Source: Bremia lactucae (lineage: Eukaryota > Oomycota > Peronosporomycetes > Peronosporales > Peronosporaceae). Taken from it: 64,000 bases of DNA. The notes below the pieces were generated by a model. It ran no database searches. It saw only the letters and a program-made list of their open reading frames with translations, and was not told where the DNA came from. This document shows positions 31,488 to 42,420 of the stretch, piece by piece. Made by a program: the position numbers and the translations under genes. Position 1 is the first letter of the stretch. The number at the start of each line of letters is the position of its first letter. The DNA is taken from positions 177,969-241,968 of the forward strand of contig NW_027152021.1 in assembly GCF_004359215.1 (NCBI RefSeq), read 5' to 3'.

Positions 31488-32173
31488 TTAAGCTCTTGGC
31501 TTGAAGACGTCGGCCTTAGCCAAGTATTCTTCCAGATCTAAAAAATGATTTACATCACGTCAGTAAGAATCGAAAGCCAAAAGCCAGAGAATATCGCACC
31601 TTCGAATTTCATATCGAGCCCATTGAGTTTGCGGATACTTAGAAGCTGATTCTGAAGCGATCCGTTATTATACATGAATAGTGTTGGACAATTCCGAGAC
31701 GGCCAATTTTCGATACAAGCCTGGGCCTGAATACTCACGAATTTGACGTCACGGTGCTTCTTTGCCACTTCACGCAACACGTGAGCCATGACTTTGCACT
31801 CCTCAAGGGCATCATCCCAAAGGTAAGCGATAACCCAGTGGTCGTTGCTGCTCTCAGTCACTTCCTTAGCCCATTCGTCCTTGGAAATTGGCTGTACATC
31901 GCCAAATTTATTACGAGCCGCCTGGGTCATCATCTCTTCGATACGACGCTGACGAATACGAGCCAGTTCGGCGTCGTCGTCATCGTCGTCCTCCATCTCG
32001 TCCAGCTCTTCCAGCGTCGCGTTCTCGCGCGGGTCCACATGCTGCTCCTCCTCTTGCTCCTCCTCTTCAGGAACCTTCGATTTGGGCGCGAGGATGCCTT
32101 TCTTTACCAAAATGTCCTCCCATTCTGTCGTTTCACCAGTGGGTGCGTAGAACACGTTGCCGCGGTCGCCCAT
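31488..32173 (-). CDS. PDCL3: Phosducin-like protein, PhLP2/PDCL3 type, 2 exons
   Basis: Exons 32173-31600 and 31537-31488 join to 207 residues; the intron is GTGCGA...TTTTAG, 62 bp. N-terminus TTEWEDILVKKGILAPK is the PhLP2 signature; an acidic run (EEEEQEEEQ, EDDDDDDAE) follows, then RIRQRRIEEM and a thioredoxin-like fold without CxxC: WVIAYLWDD, VKFVSIQAQACIENWPSRNC, PTLFMYNNG. The end is EDLEEYLAKADVFKPRA. PhLP2 proteins assist the CCT chaperonin in folding actin and tubulin. If unspliced, a 16-residue false tail would result. Confidence 0.92.
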
Positions 32174-32484
32174 TGTAGGCTTTTAAAGAGTGATCTAAAG
32201 ACGTGCACTGTGTAATTTTCAATTTACATTTGATGAAATATGTCAATCGGTAGCATGGAATTATACTTGTATTTACTGCTGGCGAGTATACTTATTTCAA
32301 ATAAATTGTTATTCATACGAGCATAGCAACATCGTGAAACGGTCCAACAGCACAAGCACAGAGGAAGCGTACAATTCAAGTCATCCTTGTGTTTGCTGTT
32401 GCTAGGCATATGTAGCCAAAGTAATACAAGCAGAATTTATTGGTGTAAACCAAATTAGGGACTGTTAAAATTTGAGAAATGTTA
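32174..32484. other. Spacer, no gene seen
   Basis: AT-rich. It includes TCACTCTTTAAAAG upstream of the PhLP2 ATG (about 32180-32193 on the minus strand), a possible initiator, and GTTATTTCCACC at 32479-32490, the same motif as the terminal repeat at 20217. GGGACTGT (32458) and ACAGTCCC (32494) form an 8-bp inverted repeat. Confidence 0.4.
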
Positions 32485-32489
32485 TTTCC

Positions 32490-32895
32490 ACCGACAGTCC
32501 CTTTTCAGAAAGTTGCCGTCGACAATAGAAGAGGCAATCCAAATTGCCTCAGTTGAGGAGCAATCCTGTAACAGTGCCTCGGTGACAATTTGGTATAAGC
32601 TGTCGGCCGAGAGGTCAAATGCCACTCCATGGGTGTGTGCAAAGTATACGTTGTCTGTCTTAAATGCGGCAAGCGCGGCCAGCAGGAGGACTCCTTCACA
32701 AAGGGCGATGGCAAGAACCACCGTGCGAGACGCATCAGTTCTGCATCGACCACTGAGGAATCGGGAAATGCAGGAGCGCAGTAGGGGCGGGATGCCCTAC
32801 TGACGCGGACTCTGAAGCTACCCCTAAGTTCAGAGATATCAAACAAATGGGTAGCATAGTTCCTGAGGTCTCGAAATTCAGACCTCAACCCTGCT
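32490..32895 (+). pseudogene. Family X gag C-terminal fragment, arm B
   Basis: Plus-strand MPSTIEEAIQIASVEEQSCN is the end of the capsid region; the zinc knuckle behind it is decayed and the protease start follows to 32895. Cut off at about 32485. Confidence 0.7.
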
Positions 32896-32898
32896 GGT

Positions 32899-33480
32899 CT
32901 ATAGCGCTCGAGTACGAGGCTGACTGGCGTCCGAGGATGGCGCGGCGTGGACGCTGTTATTTATAGCAAACTCCACAAAAGGCAATTGTTTGCTCCATTC
33001 TTTGGGAGTCACTATCGTGTGTGATACATCTGCCACGACCCGATTGGCATGTTCTGTTTGGTCATCTGTCTGGGGATGATCTGCGGTCGATATACAGACT
33101 TTGCTATCTAGCAGCTCAAACACATGACGCCAAACCCCAGGCGTGAAACGTGGATCCCGGTCCGATACTATGGAATTGGGCATACCGTGTAGTCGGTATA
33201 CATGATCCACAAACAAGAGAGCTGCCTCCTTGCCTGTGATCGATGTTTTACATGGTGCTTAACCTACCATTTTGCGCATTCTGTCTACAAAGACGACGAG
33301 CCCGTCCGACCCTTGTGGTCGGCGGCATGCCAAACATGAAGTCCATTCTTACGACTTCCAACAATCCGTTGGAATCGGCAGCGGCTTCAGTGGCGCACTG
33401 CTAGACGGTGCAGGCGTTGTGTGCTGACACTGTTCGCAGGAGCGAATAGTGTTGGCCACCTATCGATATAGTGTGGCCAC
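32899..33480 (-). pseudogene. Family X integrase (broken), arm B
   Basis: 33216-32899 keeps FVDHVYRLHGMPNSIVSDRD, PRFTPGVWRHVFELL, STADHPQTDDQTEHANRV and KQLPFVEFAINNSVHA. The same 30-base deletion and the same protease junction as in arm A end it. The zinc region lies further right in other frames. Confidence 0.8.
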
Positions 33481-34362
33481 CAAAATTCCTCTGACACTTT
33501 TAAAAATGTCTTTTCATGGCCCAGATGCCCACAAGATGGTGCATCATGGAGTTCTTGAAGATTCACCAACCCGAGATCTACATCATGAGGCCCATAGATC
33601 ATCAAGAATTTACGAGGTGACAGCTGATGCCATAACATGCCATCGCTGAAGCTAAAGCGATTTAGCTTAGCTCAAGTGCGACGTAAGGGCTACCTTTCGT
33701 CCAACGAAGTGATCCAACCGCAAGCAAAAATGCTCGTCCTGACTGTAGCTATCTTTATATCAGAGGCTAACGAGCTCGTTACGTGGTAGGCCTTAACAGC
33801 TGCCAACGTTGACGGCTCAGATTGTGCTTGAGCACTAAACACACTTTTCTGGTGTCTTGCCTCGAAGTCTGGTCTGCGCGACAACGCGTCAGCAAAACCA
33901 TTCGACTTATCCCGCTTCTATTCAACTTTAAAATTTAATTTAGAGAAGAATGTGTAAGCCATCTTGCCATTCTAGGCGAGAGGTGCGGTAAGTTTATTGC
34001 GGTCCGCAATGATGGGTGATCCGTAGAAACGACAAATGGTCCGGTGCCCAATAGGTGCACTCGGAACTGAACAAGAGTATACTTTATTGCAAGTAGCTCC
34101 TTGTCATGCACAGAGTAATTCAATCCCACGGCTTTTAAAAGCCGGGACTGATAAGAGATGACATGGCCAACGCCGTCGTCATCCTTTTGCATGAGCGCGC
34201 TGCCGATTGTAAAATTGCTTGCATCGCAGACAACGCTAAAGGGATTATCCGCGTCTGGCAATACCAAGACCGGTGTCTCTACAAAAGATTGCTTCACTGA
34301 CGTGAACGCATCTTCTTGTTCTTTTCCCCAAACCCATTCTGCATCCTTCTAAGGAGGTCAGA
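33387..34362 (-). pseudogene. Family X RNase H to integrase spacer, arm B
   Basis: 34297-33935 reads ADNPFSVVCDASNFTIGSAL, HVISYQSRLLKAVGLNYSVH and STDHPSLRTAINLPHLSPRM. 33884-33690 and 33638-33387 carry the spacer (RRPDFEARHQKSVFSAQAQS) and LHDAPSCGHLGHEKTFLKVS. Stops separate the parts. Confidence 0.8.
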
Positions 34363-35290
34363 CAATGGTTAATTTCCCTCAGCATAGTTCTGCCCATCAA
34401 TCGATGGACGAAAGTGTCCTCGATGAGAAGACTCGGATGGAACGTCTTACGTCCCAATCCAAGAAGTCGTTTCAGACAAATCCTTCACATGAGGATTTGA
34501 TCGAATTTAAATATGTATTTTCTGAATCCGTACCGTGCGAGTTGCCTAAGGATAAAGGCACTTGACACAAAGCGACCTAATTCCAGGCTCGAAATACTGT
34601 GTCATGAAGCAGCGGCCACTGCCTCGTGAACAAGTATTAGCGATCGACAAGTTCTTTGCCGATCGTTTAGCAGCGGGCCATGTGAGGGAAGCTCCTCTCA
34701 ATATAGCTTTCCGACTTTCTATGTGCGTAAAGCAACAGAAGGGTGGCGGATTGTGCATGTATTCAATAAATGAAACGCTGCAACAGTACCGGATCAAACG
34801 CCAATACCACGAAAAGACGTAATCATTGATGGTATGTCAAATAGTACTATCTTTTCGTCAATGGATCTAATGAATGGGTTCTATCTTATTATTTGCTTGA
34901 CCAGGATATCCCATTCACAGCAGTAAGCACCCCAAGCGGAAAGCTATGGAGTAGCGAGCTATGCAACAAGGACTTAGTAATGCCCCTGCGACATTTAACA
35001 TATGTGTGACGAATCTATTCAGATCGGTGCGGGATTTCGCACCGAATACATTAGATTACGTCTTCGTTCATAGTAGAGCCATGAACGAAACGTCGGACGT
35101 TGAAGTACATCGTACTCTCTTCCGAAAGGTTCTTACACTTATGCGTAAGCATAAGATGTATGCAAATCTCAAGAAGTGTATATTCGCTGCAAGCGAAATA
35201 CCACTTCATGAGTGCATCGTGGGTGAACACGGTGCACGCCGTGATCCGAAAAAGATCTAGGCGGACACGGCTGGCCTGTGCCAGTCGACG
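34363..35290 (+). pseudogene. Family W reverse transcriptase (broken), arm B
   Basis: Linker DEKTRMERLTSQSKKSFQT at 34365-34565; GSKYCVMKQRPLPREQVLAI and CVKQQKGGG at 34562-34822; palm part MQQGLSNAPATFNICVTNLF at 34961-35260 with the YxDD position reading LDYVFVHS, so the second Asp is Tyr. Then HKMYANLKKCIFAASEIPL. Dead. Confidence 0.8.
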
Positions 35291-36110
35291 CAAAGGGAAT
35301 GCGAAAGTTCCTCGGCTTAGCGGCGAACTTACACAAGTATTCCCGCAATTACGAGTACATATCTTTCTTCTTTGTTAAAGAAAATGTAAAGCGGTCGTGG
35401 AACGCTGATTATCAGCGTTCCTTCGCGGGTGTTTAATGCAATCGCCAATTCTGGCGACTGCGGACCAAGAAAGACCATTTCATATCGTCTGTGACGCCAG
35501 CGGTCTTTGCAATCGGCTGTACGTAAATACAATATGACACAGACAGCGCAGAGCGCGTCGTCAGCTTCAACCAGCTGAACGCGACTGTCCAGTGAATGAA
35601 AATGAACCCATTTCATGTAATATGCGCTGGCTAAGTTTAGGGTCTATCTCTTGAGAGATAGGCCTTTGTTTGTTCATACAGACCATGCATCTTGACGCAC
35701 GGCCGTAAGCAGTCCAAACCTCTTGCAAAGAATGGCGAGATGATTGTCTTTCTTCGAGAAGTATAAGTGATCTGTGGACTTTAAACCAGGACGACTTGTT
35801 GTCGTCGCTGATACTCTTACGGGCCGGTTCCTTATCAGCCGGCTGCGCAAATCATTATTGAGCATTAGGCTGAATGTTCCAACAATTAGTGTTCCGTCGT
35901 CAGCATTACTTTGCGACGTTAAAATAACTTACCAAGAAGACACGGCTCTTTAAGGGTTAACAAATTACCTTAGAAATCCATCGCAACAATCCTTAATAGG
36001 ATTGTAGAAATTGTGTCGATTCTCAGCAGATAGATACACAACACGCAATGGTTACTGTATTCCACAGCCGTTGCTGGCGACACACCTCGTGTTGTCATTT
36101 CCACCCATAA
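35290..36110 (+). pseudogene. Family W connection and RNase H (broken), arm B
   Basis: 35281-35400 reads the connection (DAKGMRKFLGLAANLHKYS in part). 35470-35950 holds RNase H in several frames, mirror of 15570-15034. Many stops. Confidence 0.65.
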
Positions 36111-36129
36111 TGCTTGGAGCTTACGCATC

Positions 36130-36780
36130 ATGTATAAGTGCCACGACTCACCAATAAGTGGTCATCGTGGACATGTAAAGACCTATCTCATGATAATTCG
36201 CGACTTCTACTGGCCACGTCAGTATGACTTCGTCCGCAAGTACATACGTGCTTGCGAAGTTTGTCAAGGGGTGAAGCCCAGTGCCTCATCATGTGCTCTG
36301 TTACAACCTCTGCCTGTTTTGGCAGAGTGCTGGCAGTCCGTCTATATGGACTTCGACTTCGAATTTCTCAAAGACGGTTACAAAGAATAATGATATTGTT
36401 GTGTTTGCTGATCATTTCAGCAAGCTGGTCCATCGTGCTGCAGTCCCGGAGTCGACCACAGCCTTTGGCTGTGATCCTGTATTTGCTGACACGATATTTC
36501 GACTCCACGGGTCACCCCGTGAATTGGTCCCAGATCGACATCCTAGATTCACGGCGGAGTTTTGAACACGAATGTGAGCTTCTGACTATCCTGAAACAGA
36601 AGTTAAACATAACGAGCAAATCGTATCCTCGAAAAGATACTTCGCGGACGCGTCCACTCTTTTACGAGTTGGAGCGGGTTCTTAACGATGGTAGAATTCG
36701 CCATCAATCTAGTGCATGCTTCTGCAACACATAAACCGTATTTTCATGAAAGGCTTACGCCATCCACGTTTACCCACCTT
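36130..36780 (+). pseudogene. Family W integrase (broken), arm B
   Basis: 36130-36390: KCHDSPISGHRGHVKTYLMI, CEVCQGVKPSASS, ECWQSVYMDFDFEF. 36370-36565: ADHFSKLVHRAAVPESTTAF, then LVPDRHPRFTAEF. The C-terminal part is in other frames up to 36780. A G run at 36806-36812 corresponds to the C run of arm A. Confidence 0.8.
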
Positions 36781-36949
36781 GTCTGAGAGTAAATCTTATT
36801 AAAGGGGGGGGACTCGCTCAAACAAAGAGCAATAAGCAGCTGCCAGCTTTGCGGCTAACGGGCGACGCGCACAGGTTTCGTAACCTTGCGCGAAGGAATT
36901 GGTTTTGAACAAAATTTATATTACAATAAACTTGGAGTCTTAACCAACA

Positions 36950-36985
36950 GTCACAATAGTGACTGATGGTTAAGGGGGTGATGTA
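36950..36985 (+). other. Stem-loop and polypurine tract of family W, arm B
   Basis: CAGTCAC-AATA-GTGACTG is followed by GGTTAAGGGGGTGATG and then LTR2. Confidence 0.7.
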
Positions 36986-37490
36986 TGTAACTAGGTGTCC
37001 CGTTACATAAATATCATTCCTTTAGAGGAATCATAAGTATATTCCCTTTAAGAGAAAATAAATAAAGAAAAACAAAGTTAATATCTTTATTAATAATTTG
37101 ACTTAATAGTCCCAATATTATAAAGTTTGGTAACATGTACGCAATAAGACATCAGTTCTATTGATTGGTTGATTTAAGTCTAAATCAACCCCGCCATTCG
37201 TCACAAGACACGATTGTGCGCTGCGCAAGTTGGCGCCATACATAGTTTACTATTGATATGATAAGTCAGTAGTAGATATAAGATCGTTACGTAAGAATTA
37301 ATTTATTAAGACAGCTGTATTTTTTTATTCTAAAGCCTAAGATCTAACCTCTGGTAGCTTAGACTACTTAGCTACCTGTATCTATCTCTGCACGTCGTGT
37401 ACGTAAGTTATCGAAGCGCCGCAACCTCACTGTCATCAGTGTAGGTTGACTAGTACTGTTATCAGTACTAGCGAAGGGTGTTTCGTTACA
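36986..37490 (+). repeat. LTR2 (family W 3' LTR), arm B
   Basis: Starts TGTAACTAGGTGTCCCG and ends GTGTTTCGTTACA; 505 bp; complete and used as reference for LTR2. Confidence 0.85.
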
Positions 37491-37536
37491 CGTGTAGAGG
37501 AAGGTCACAAGTAGCCAAGAATACTTAGTTATTCGA

Positions 37537-38059
37537 TGTAGGCGGGCGCCACGTAAAGCTGCCACGTAATTACTTAACACACACCTTCTGAGCACAGTAT
37601 AGAAGCGTTTAACCGTCTTCTTTCACGTACAGTGAGGTAGTTGGTGGGCGCCTAAGCGACCTCACCCAACGAGCTAGAATCCTTAGTTAAGTGACGTCAC
37701 GGGAGCGGTAATCCGGCTCCACGTGCGCACTTGTGAACTAGCAAGTAGTTTTCGGACTGATTAATATTTAATCGTATTGAATCTAGTTAACCAACCATAA
37801 ATTTCATCTCTGTGGATATGCACTCATACGTATTGTGAGCGTATTGTTCTAAATACTTCGTATCTTGAATGACGCTAGCCGTCATCCCCATTAATGTGGA
37901 TGCCCTCAGGTGCATCACATACACAAGGAGGGGTCACAATGTGATCCACACCCAAGTGGTTGGTTTAACTACTCCAATAAAGCAATTGACCACCCCCTTA
38001 AGTACACACAGTCTACTTAACGGTGATTGTGAAACATAGAGAAACTTTAGCCCGGCACA
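37537..38059 (-). repeat. LTR1 (family X 3' LTR), arm B
   Basis: 523 bp, TGTAGGCGGGCG at its left and CCCGGCACA at its right. The polypurine tract AAGGGGGGATGG follows at 38079-38060 on the minus strand. Confidence 0.8.
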
Positions 38060-38164
38060 CCATCCCCCCTTAAAGAACGAATTTTCATCTTGCAAATTCG
38101 TCAAAGAGAAAAGAGGGACAGCGAGCAGCTTTACGCGCCGCTTTAGTCTTCTCAGTTTCTAGCG

Positions 38165-39110
38165 ACCTGTGTGCACTCACACGGTGCCACCTAAGAGGGG
38201 CAAAGATGATGGGTCGTCTACAAAGAAACCCTCACAACCACGCACGAAGCGTACTCGCCGCATTAACACGCCGACGTCGCTCACTACCATGTTTACAATG
38301 CCGACAGCTACTGCTGTTGTCGCATTGTTAAGTGGGCTGAATGACCCATCCCACTTTTTACCGTGAGGATGTCGATCCGTCGCTCATTGTTGACTACAAC
38401 GAGTCGACACCGTTGTTATTACCTCACAGTAGTGATGAGTACAGCGAGCTAATAAGGAAGGATGATGACACTCTATTGCCCATCCAAACTTCACTCATTG
38501 CTCCTAACATGGAGATGCCCAACGTTGCGAAGACCAACTTGCCTTAAGTCAGCGAAGCAATTATCTCGTCATCTGCGCTAGCTAGCGCAGCGACCATTCA
38601 TGAGAGCGCTGCCAATAAAGGTGTAGCTGCTTCTCAGTTGGGTATAATCACAACATGTGTCTTTCAAGACATCATTCACAATATGTCTAGCCTAAGCTTA
38701 AAGCTCCACCGACGGCGCGTGAACGTGTCTCGTCGGTGCCACAAGCCAGTCGCATTGAACGTGGCTTTGTGAATGGTGGCATACCACCGATGCCACCTCA
38801 TCCGAATGGCCTTAGTCGGATGGAACAAGTGTGTTGCTCCTAGAGCGCGCTACTATAGATGCACATAAATATAATGGGATCTATAATTTGTGGAAGGCTC
38901 AGGGATAATCACTTGGTTTCGGTCCCAGTCGTGTTGCATTTTAAAATGAATCAACTGACCTATTCGAAGCCATATTCTTGCGCCGCTATCAGCCACATTC
39001 CGATGTGGCAAAGCAACGGTCGCACCGACTTAAATTGGCTCTTTTGCGTGTGTGAGGAATCATAAGCGGTACTGTACCCCCTGTTTCTTCTCATCACGCC
39101 GCTCCTGCTA
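38165..39110 (+). pseudogene. Antisense ORF of family X, arm B copy
   Basis: 38169-38366 and 38341-38547 are two halves joined by a one-base frameshift: VPPKRGKDDGSS, PRTKRTRRINTPTS, then REDVDPSLIVDYNESTPLLL and LIRKDDDTLLPIQTSLIAPN. Later parts (38700-39110) survive in mixed frames and stop where W gag begins. Confidence 0.55.
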
Positions 39111-39115
39111 ATCCA

Positions 39116-40309
39116 TACGGAACTAACCCTGACCGTTTTTTTTGACGACCCGCCTCGCCGTTGCGATTTTGCAACAGCGTCGGATCCGCGTCCTCCGTTG
39201 TTCTTAGCGGGAGGTCGATCGTTTCGCTCAGTATTTCTAGGCACTGGGCGTGGGGCTCTACATCCGTAGGCATAGCTGCCCATCTTTTGACAACGAGTCC
39301 ATTTTTAAAATCGTTTAACTTAAAAGAGCGAGGTTGCTCGCTCTCCACATACGATAGGTCTATAGTGTTGGACCTCCGTTTTCTTGTCGTCTCGGAGGAC
39401 GATAAGCTCCAGGGTGGACAGAAACCTGTTTAAGACTGAAGATCTCCTGTTCCGCTAACGAGATCGCTTGGTCGAGCTACTCTAGTTCAAGCCGGAACAG
39501 GTAAGTCTTAGCAGGACCGTGTGAATGACCTTCAATTTCGACAGTTACCTGTGTTTATTCATCAATTGGATGACACGCGATACAACCGACCAGGTATCGT
39601 GTATGTACGGCAAAAGCGTGAATGTCACGCTTGCCCTATTTCAAATCCAGGAGCTGGGCTCGAGCCTTGAATTCGGCATGTGCCGGCACAAATGTTTGCC
39701 TGAGCCGGGTGAAAGACATCATACGACTCAAAAACATGGGTCGTAAAACTTGGGCTTAAGTCCCAAGATTTGGCACGCTTTGCTATGTTGGACATGCCAA
39801 ATTTAACTTTCGCCGCGTCATCATTGATACGGCAAGCTTTAATGGCGTCGTCCAGTTCGTCAACAACATCTTAAAAAGGAGTGCCTTAAACTAAAAGATT
39901 TCGATCTTTAAGCTTTCGGGTCGACGCGGAAGCGTCGGCCCGCTAGCAGCAAGTGAATGCTGCTGTCTGAACAGTTCCAACTGTTGAGCTCCCTGTTCTC
40001 TCAACACCTCCTTGTATTTAGAGCCTTGCTGGTGAAGCAAGGCTACTTTTTCCGGGCCCCGTCGAGCTCATGTTGTTTGAACTCGGCCATGGCCGCATGT
40101 TGTTTATCTGTGTTCAGAGTGAACAGCATGGCGACGGCGGTTGGACCGCCTACGACAGAACTCATTCGTTCGATCGCTCTCCATCCAAGGTCACTCAAAC
40201 GAGTAAACCTTTCACGAGTTGCGTTATAGCCTTCTTGAGGTGCTTAAAAGCTCCATCGTTCTTCATCCAACGTGTCCATGTTGGATGAAACGTGCGAAGG
40301 TCGTTGAAC
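39116..40309 (-). pseudogene. Family W gag (broken), minus copy
   Basis: Minus strand from the PBS: capsid pieces around 39880-39500 and the knuckle region at 39300-39250, where the first Cys is Trp and the His is Ser (WTRCQKMGSYAYGC). It ends at 39121 by joining the family X antisense region. A 10-bp perfect stem (TTCATCCAAC / GTTGGATGAA) lies at 40262-40289. Confidence 0.7.
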
Positions 40310-40364
40310 GGACTACGAAGTGCTACCGGGAGTAACGGGGCACCCTTTCACTAGTACTGATGCC
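40310..40364 (-). repeat. Primer-binding site and LTR2 remnant of family W
   Basis: Minus strand 40328-40310 reads CGGTAGCACTTCGTAGTCC, the W site with its first T changed. 40364-40331 is the last 34 bases of LTR2; the rest is replaced by LTR1 of the next element. Confidence 0.6.
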
Positions 40365-40899
40365 TGTATGCGGACACGTCTTAATGCGGCCACGCTCTAC
40401 TAAAGCACACACCCTAGCGCAGCGAGAAAGCAATTTAACCGACTTTTCGCACGTTCAGCGAGGTTGTTGGCGTGGGCGCAATAGCGGCCTTACCCAACAC
40501 ACTAAGTACTTTGATATACGTTTCGTCACGGGAGCGGTAATTCGGCTCCTCGTGCGCACTTATCAAGCGGGAAATAGTTTTCCGACTGATTCATATTGAA
40601 TCGCATAGAATAAAGATACCTATTTCCAACCAATCCTAAAACATCCTCTCTGTAGATAGCACTAATATATTTTGCGAGCATATCTTTATAGATATCTCGT
40701 GTAACGGATGACGCTAGCATTCATACCCGCTAATGTGAATGCACCTATGTGCATCACGTACGCAAGGGTTTGTCACAAATGTGAACCACACCCGAGTGGT
40801 GGGTCTAATTACTTTATTTAAGTAATTTACCATCCCCTTATGTACACCAAGTGTACTTAACGGGGACTGTGTAACATTAGGCAACTTTTGCCCGCTACA
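40365..40899 (-). repeat. LTR1, 3' LTR of X copy 2
   Basis: 535 bp with TGTATGCGG at left and GCTACA at right. The polypurine tract TAAAAGGGGGAGTAG occupies 40915-40900 on the minus strand. Confidence 0.85.
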
Positions 40900-41030
40900 C
40901 TACTCCCCCTTTTACGAACGAATTTATATTTTGAAATTTGTAAAACAGGAAGGAGGAACTGCGAGCTGCTTAACGCGCCGCTAGTTCTCTGATTCACTCT
41001 AGCGGCCTGTGTTTTCATACACGGCACCAA

Positions 41031-42420
41031 AGATGCCACCTAAAAGGGGCCACGTTGGTGGGTCGTCTGCGAAGACGCCCACTCAACCTCGGACTAAGCG
41101 CACGCGCCGCGTTAACACGCCGACAGCGTCCAATGCCGTAGTCGAAACGCCGACAGCTACTGCTGCTGTCGCGTTAACAGGGCTAAAGGATCCATCTCAC
41201 TTTAACAGTGAGGATGTTGATCCATCGCTCATTGTTGACTACAAAAAGTCGACACCGTTGCCGTCACCTCATAGTAGTGATGCGGACAACGAGCTCATGA
41301 GGATGATGGCGCATTATTGCCCATCTAAACTTCTCTCATTGCTCTTAACATGGAGACAGCAACATTTTCGAATGCTGTCTCGTCGTCTGCGCTGGATAGC
41401 GCAGACGACCATAAATGAGAGCGCTACCCATAAAGTCGCAGCTGCTTCTCTGCTTCTCCTTTGGATAAAACCACAACGTCTATTGCTGTGACCATTATCC
41501 AAAATGGTTCTGACATATATATACATATGAGGATTCTCAGCGTAAAGATTCGCCGACGAAACGTGAACGTGCTCAGTCGGCGTCACAAGCCAGTCGTTTT
41601 GAACGTGGCTATGTGACAGGTGGCATATCACCGATGCCCCCTCTATCTAAATGGCCTCGTTCAAACGGGCCAAGAGCGTTGCTCCTAGAGCGCGCTCTTC
41701 TAGACGCTCATAAATATTATGGCGTCTTTTAATCATACAAGTCTCAGGGAAAATCGCTTGGGAGTATTTTCCCGATCCCGGTCAAGTTCAAATGAAACGC
41801 TCGACCAATACGAGGCGGAATTCACACGTCGCATTCTTCCGCATTACGATACGATGAAACAGCGGTCGCAGCGAATTAATCTCGCCCGATTGCGTGTGAA
41901 AGAAATCATGGGCGGTACCGTACCCCCTGTTTCTTCTCACTACGCTACTTCTGCTAGTCGATTTGAGACTAGCGAAGAGGCCTCAGCTGGTGCTACTTCT
42001 CATAGGCAACCACCAAGCTGGGCACGTCAATACGTAGGGTATTGATCGGTTCCCAAGAGTCGAAACTCTTCAGGTAACCTCTCCATTGGACGAGGATCTG
42101 ATACCATTGCCTCACGGAGCAAAGGACAAGCAACCTTCTAACAAGGAAGCGTTGAATCCCACCCGCATCCATCAGTGCAGGCAGCGCCTGATAGGAGTGG
42201 AGATCTTGCTCACCTACTCGCGGCTGCCTTACCTTTGTCCGTTCAGTCGTAGGCGTTAAGCGCTGCCGAACGTAGTATTGCGGATCTCGAGGGTCAAGTC
42301 TTGCGATTGACCTCGGATCTCCAGGATGTCCGCGCGAAGGATCGTCAGGGTTATGAACGCCTGAAGCTTCGGCTTGACACCCTTGAGAAGTTGATGCCGA
42401 GAGACCTGGATTAAGCGCGT
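41031..42420 (+). pseudogene. Antisense ORF of family X, copy 2 (longest)
   Basis: Begins 130 bp from LTR1. 41009-41310 is open: MPPKRGHVGGSSAKT, PRTKRTRRVNTPTASNAVVE, SEDVDPSLIVDYKKST. After a frameshift, 41719-42045 reads LRENRLGVFSRSRSSSNET, LDQYEAEFTRRILPHYDTMK and RLRVKEIMGGTVPPVSS. A third part (42160-42400) reads ALSAAERSIADLEGQVLRL and YERLKLRLDTLEKL, coiled-coil-like. Third codon positions vary more than first and second between copies 38380 and 41217, which favours real coding. It overlaps the chromodomain region on the other strand by about 430 bp. Basic start suggests nucleic acid binding; function unknown. Confidence 0.6.

Larger units (their letters stand above)
32485..39115 (-). 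repeat. Inverted duplication, arm B
   Basis: Reverse-complement counterpart of 11622-18510 with the same succession of parts and the same internal junctions. Arm ends: near 32485 inside X gag on the gene-island side, and near 39115 where it joins W gag at GGTTAGT. The two arms differ by scattered substitutions and small indels. Confidence 0.85.

Noticed and set aside
31754..32215. Plus-strand 153-codon frame rich in Leu
   Set aside because: Shadow of the acidic and thioredoxin-like coding sequence of the phosducin-like gene on the minus strand.
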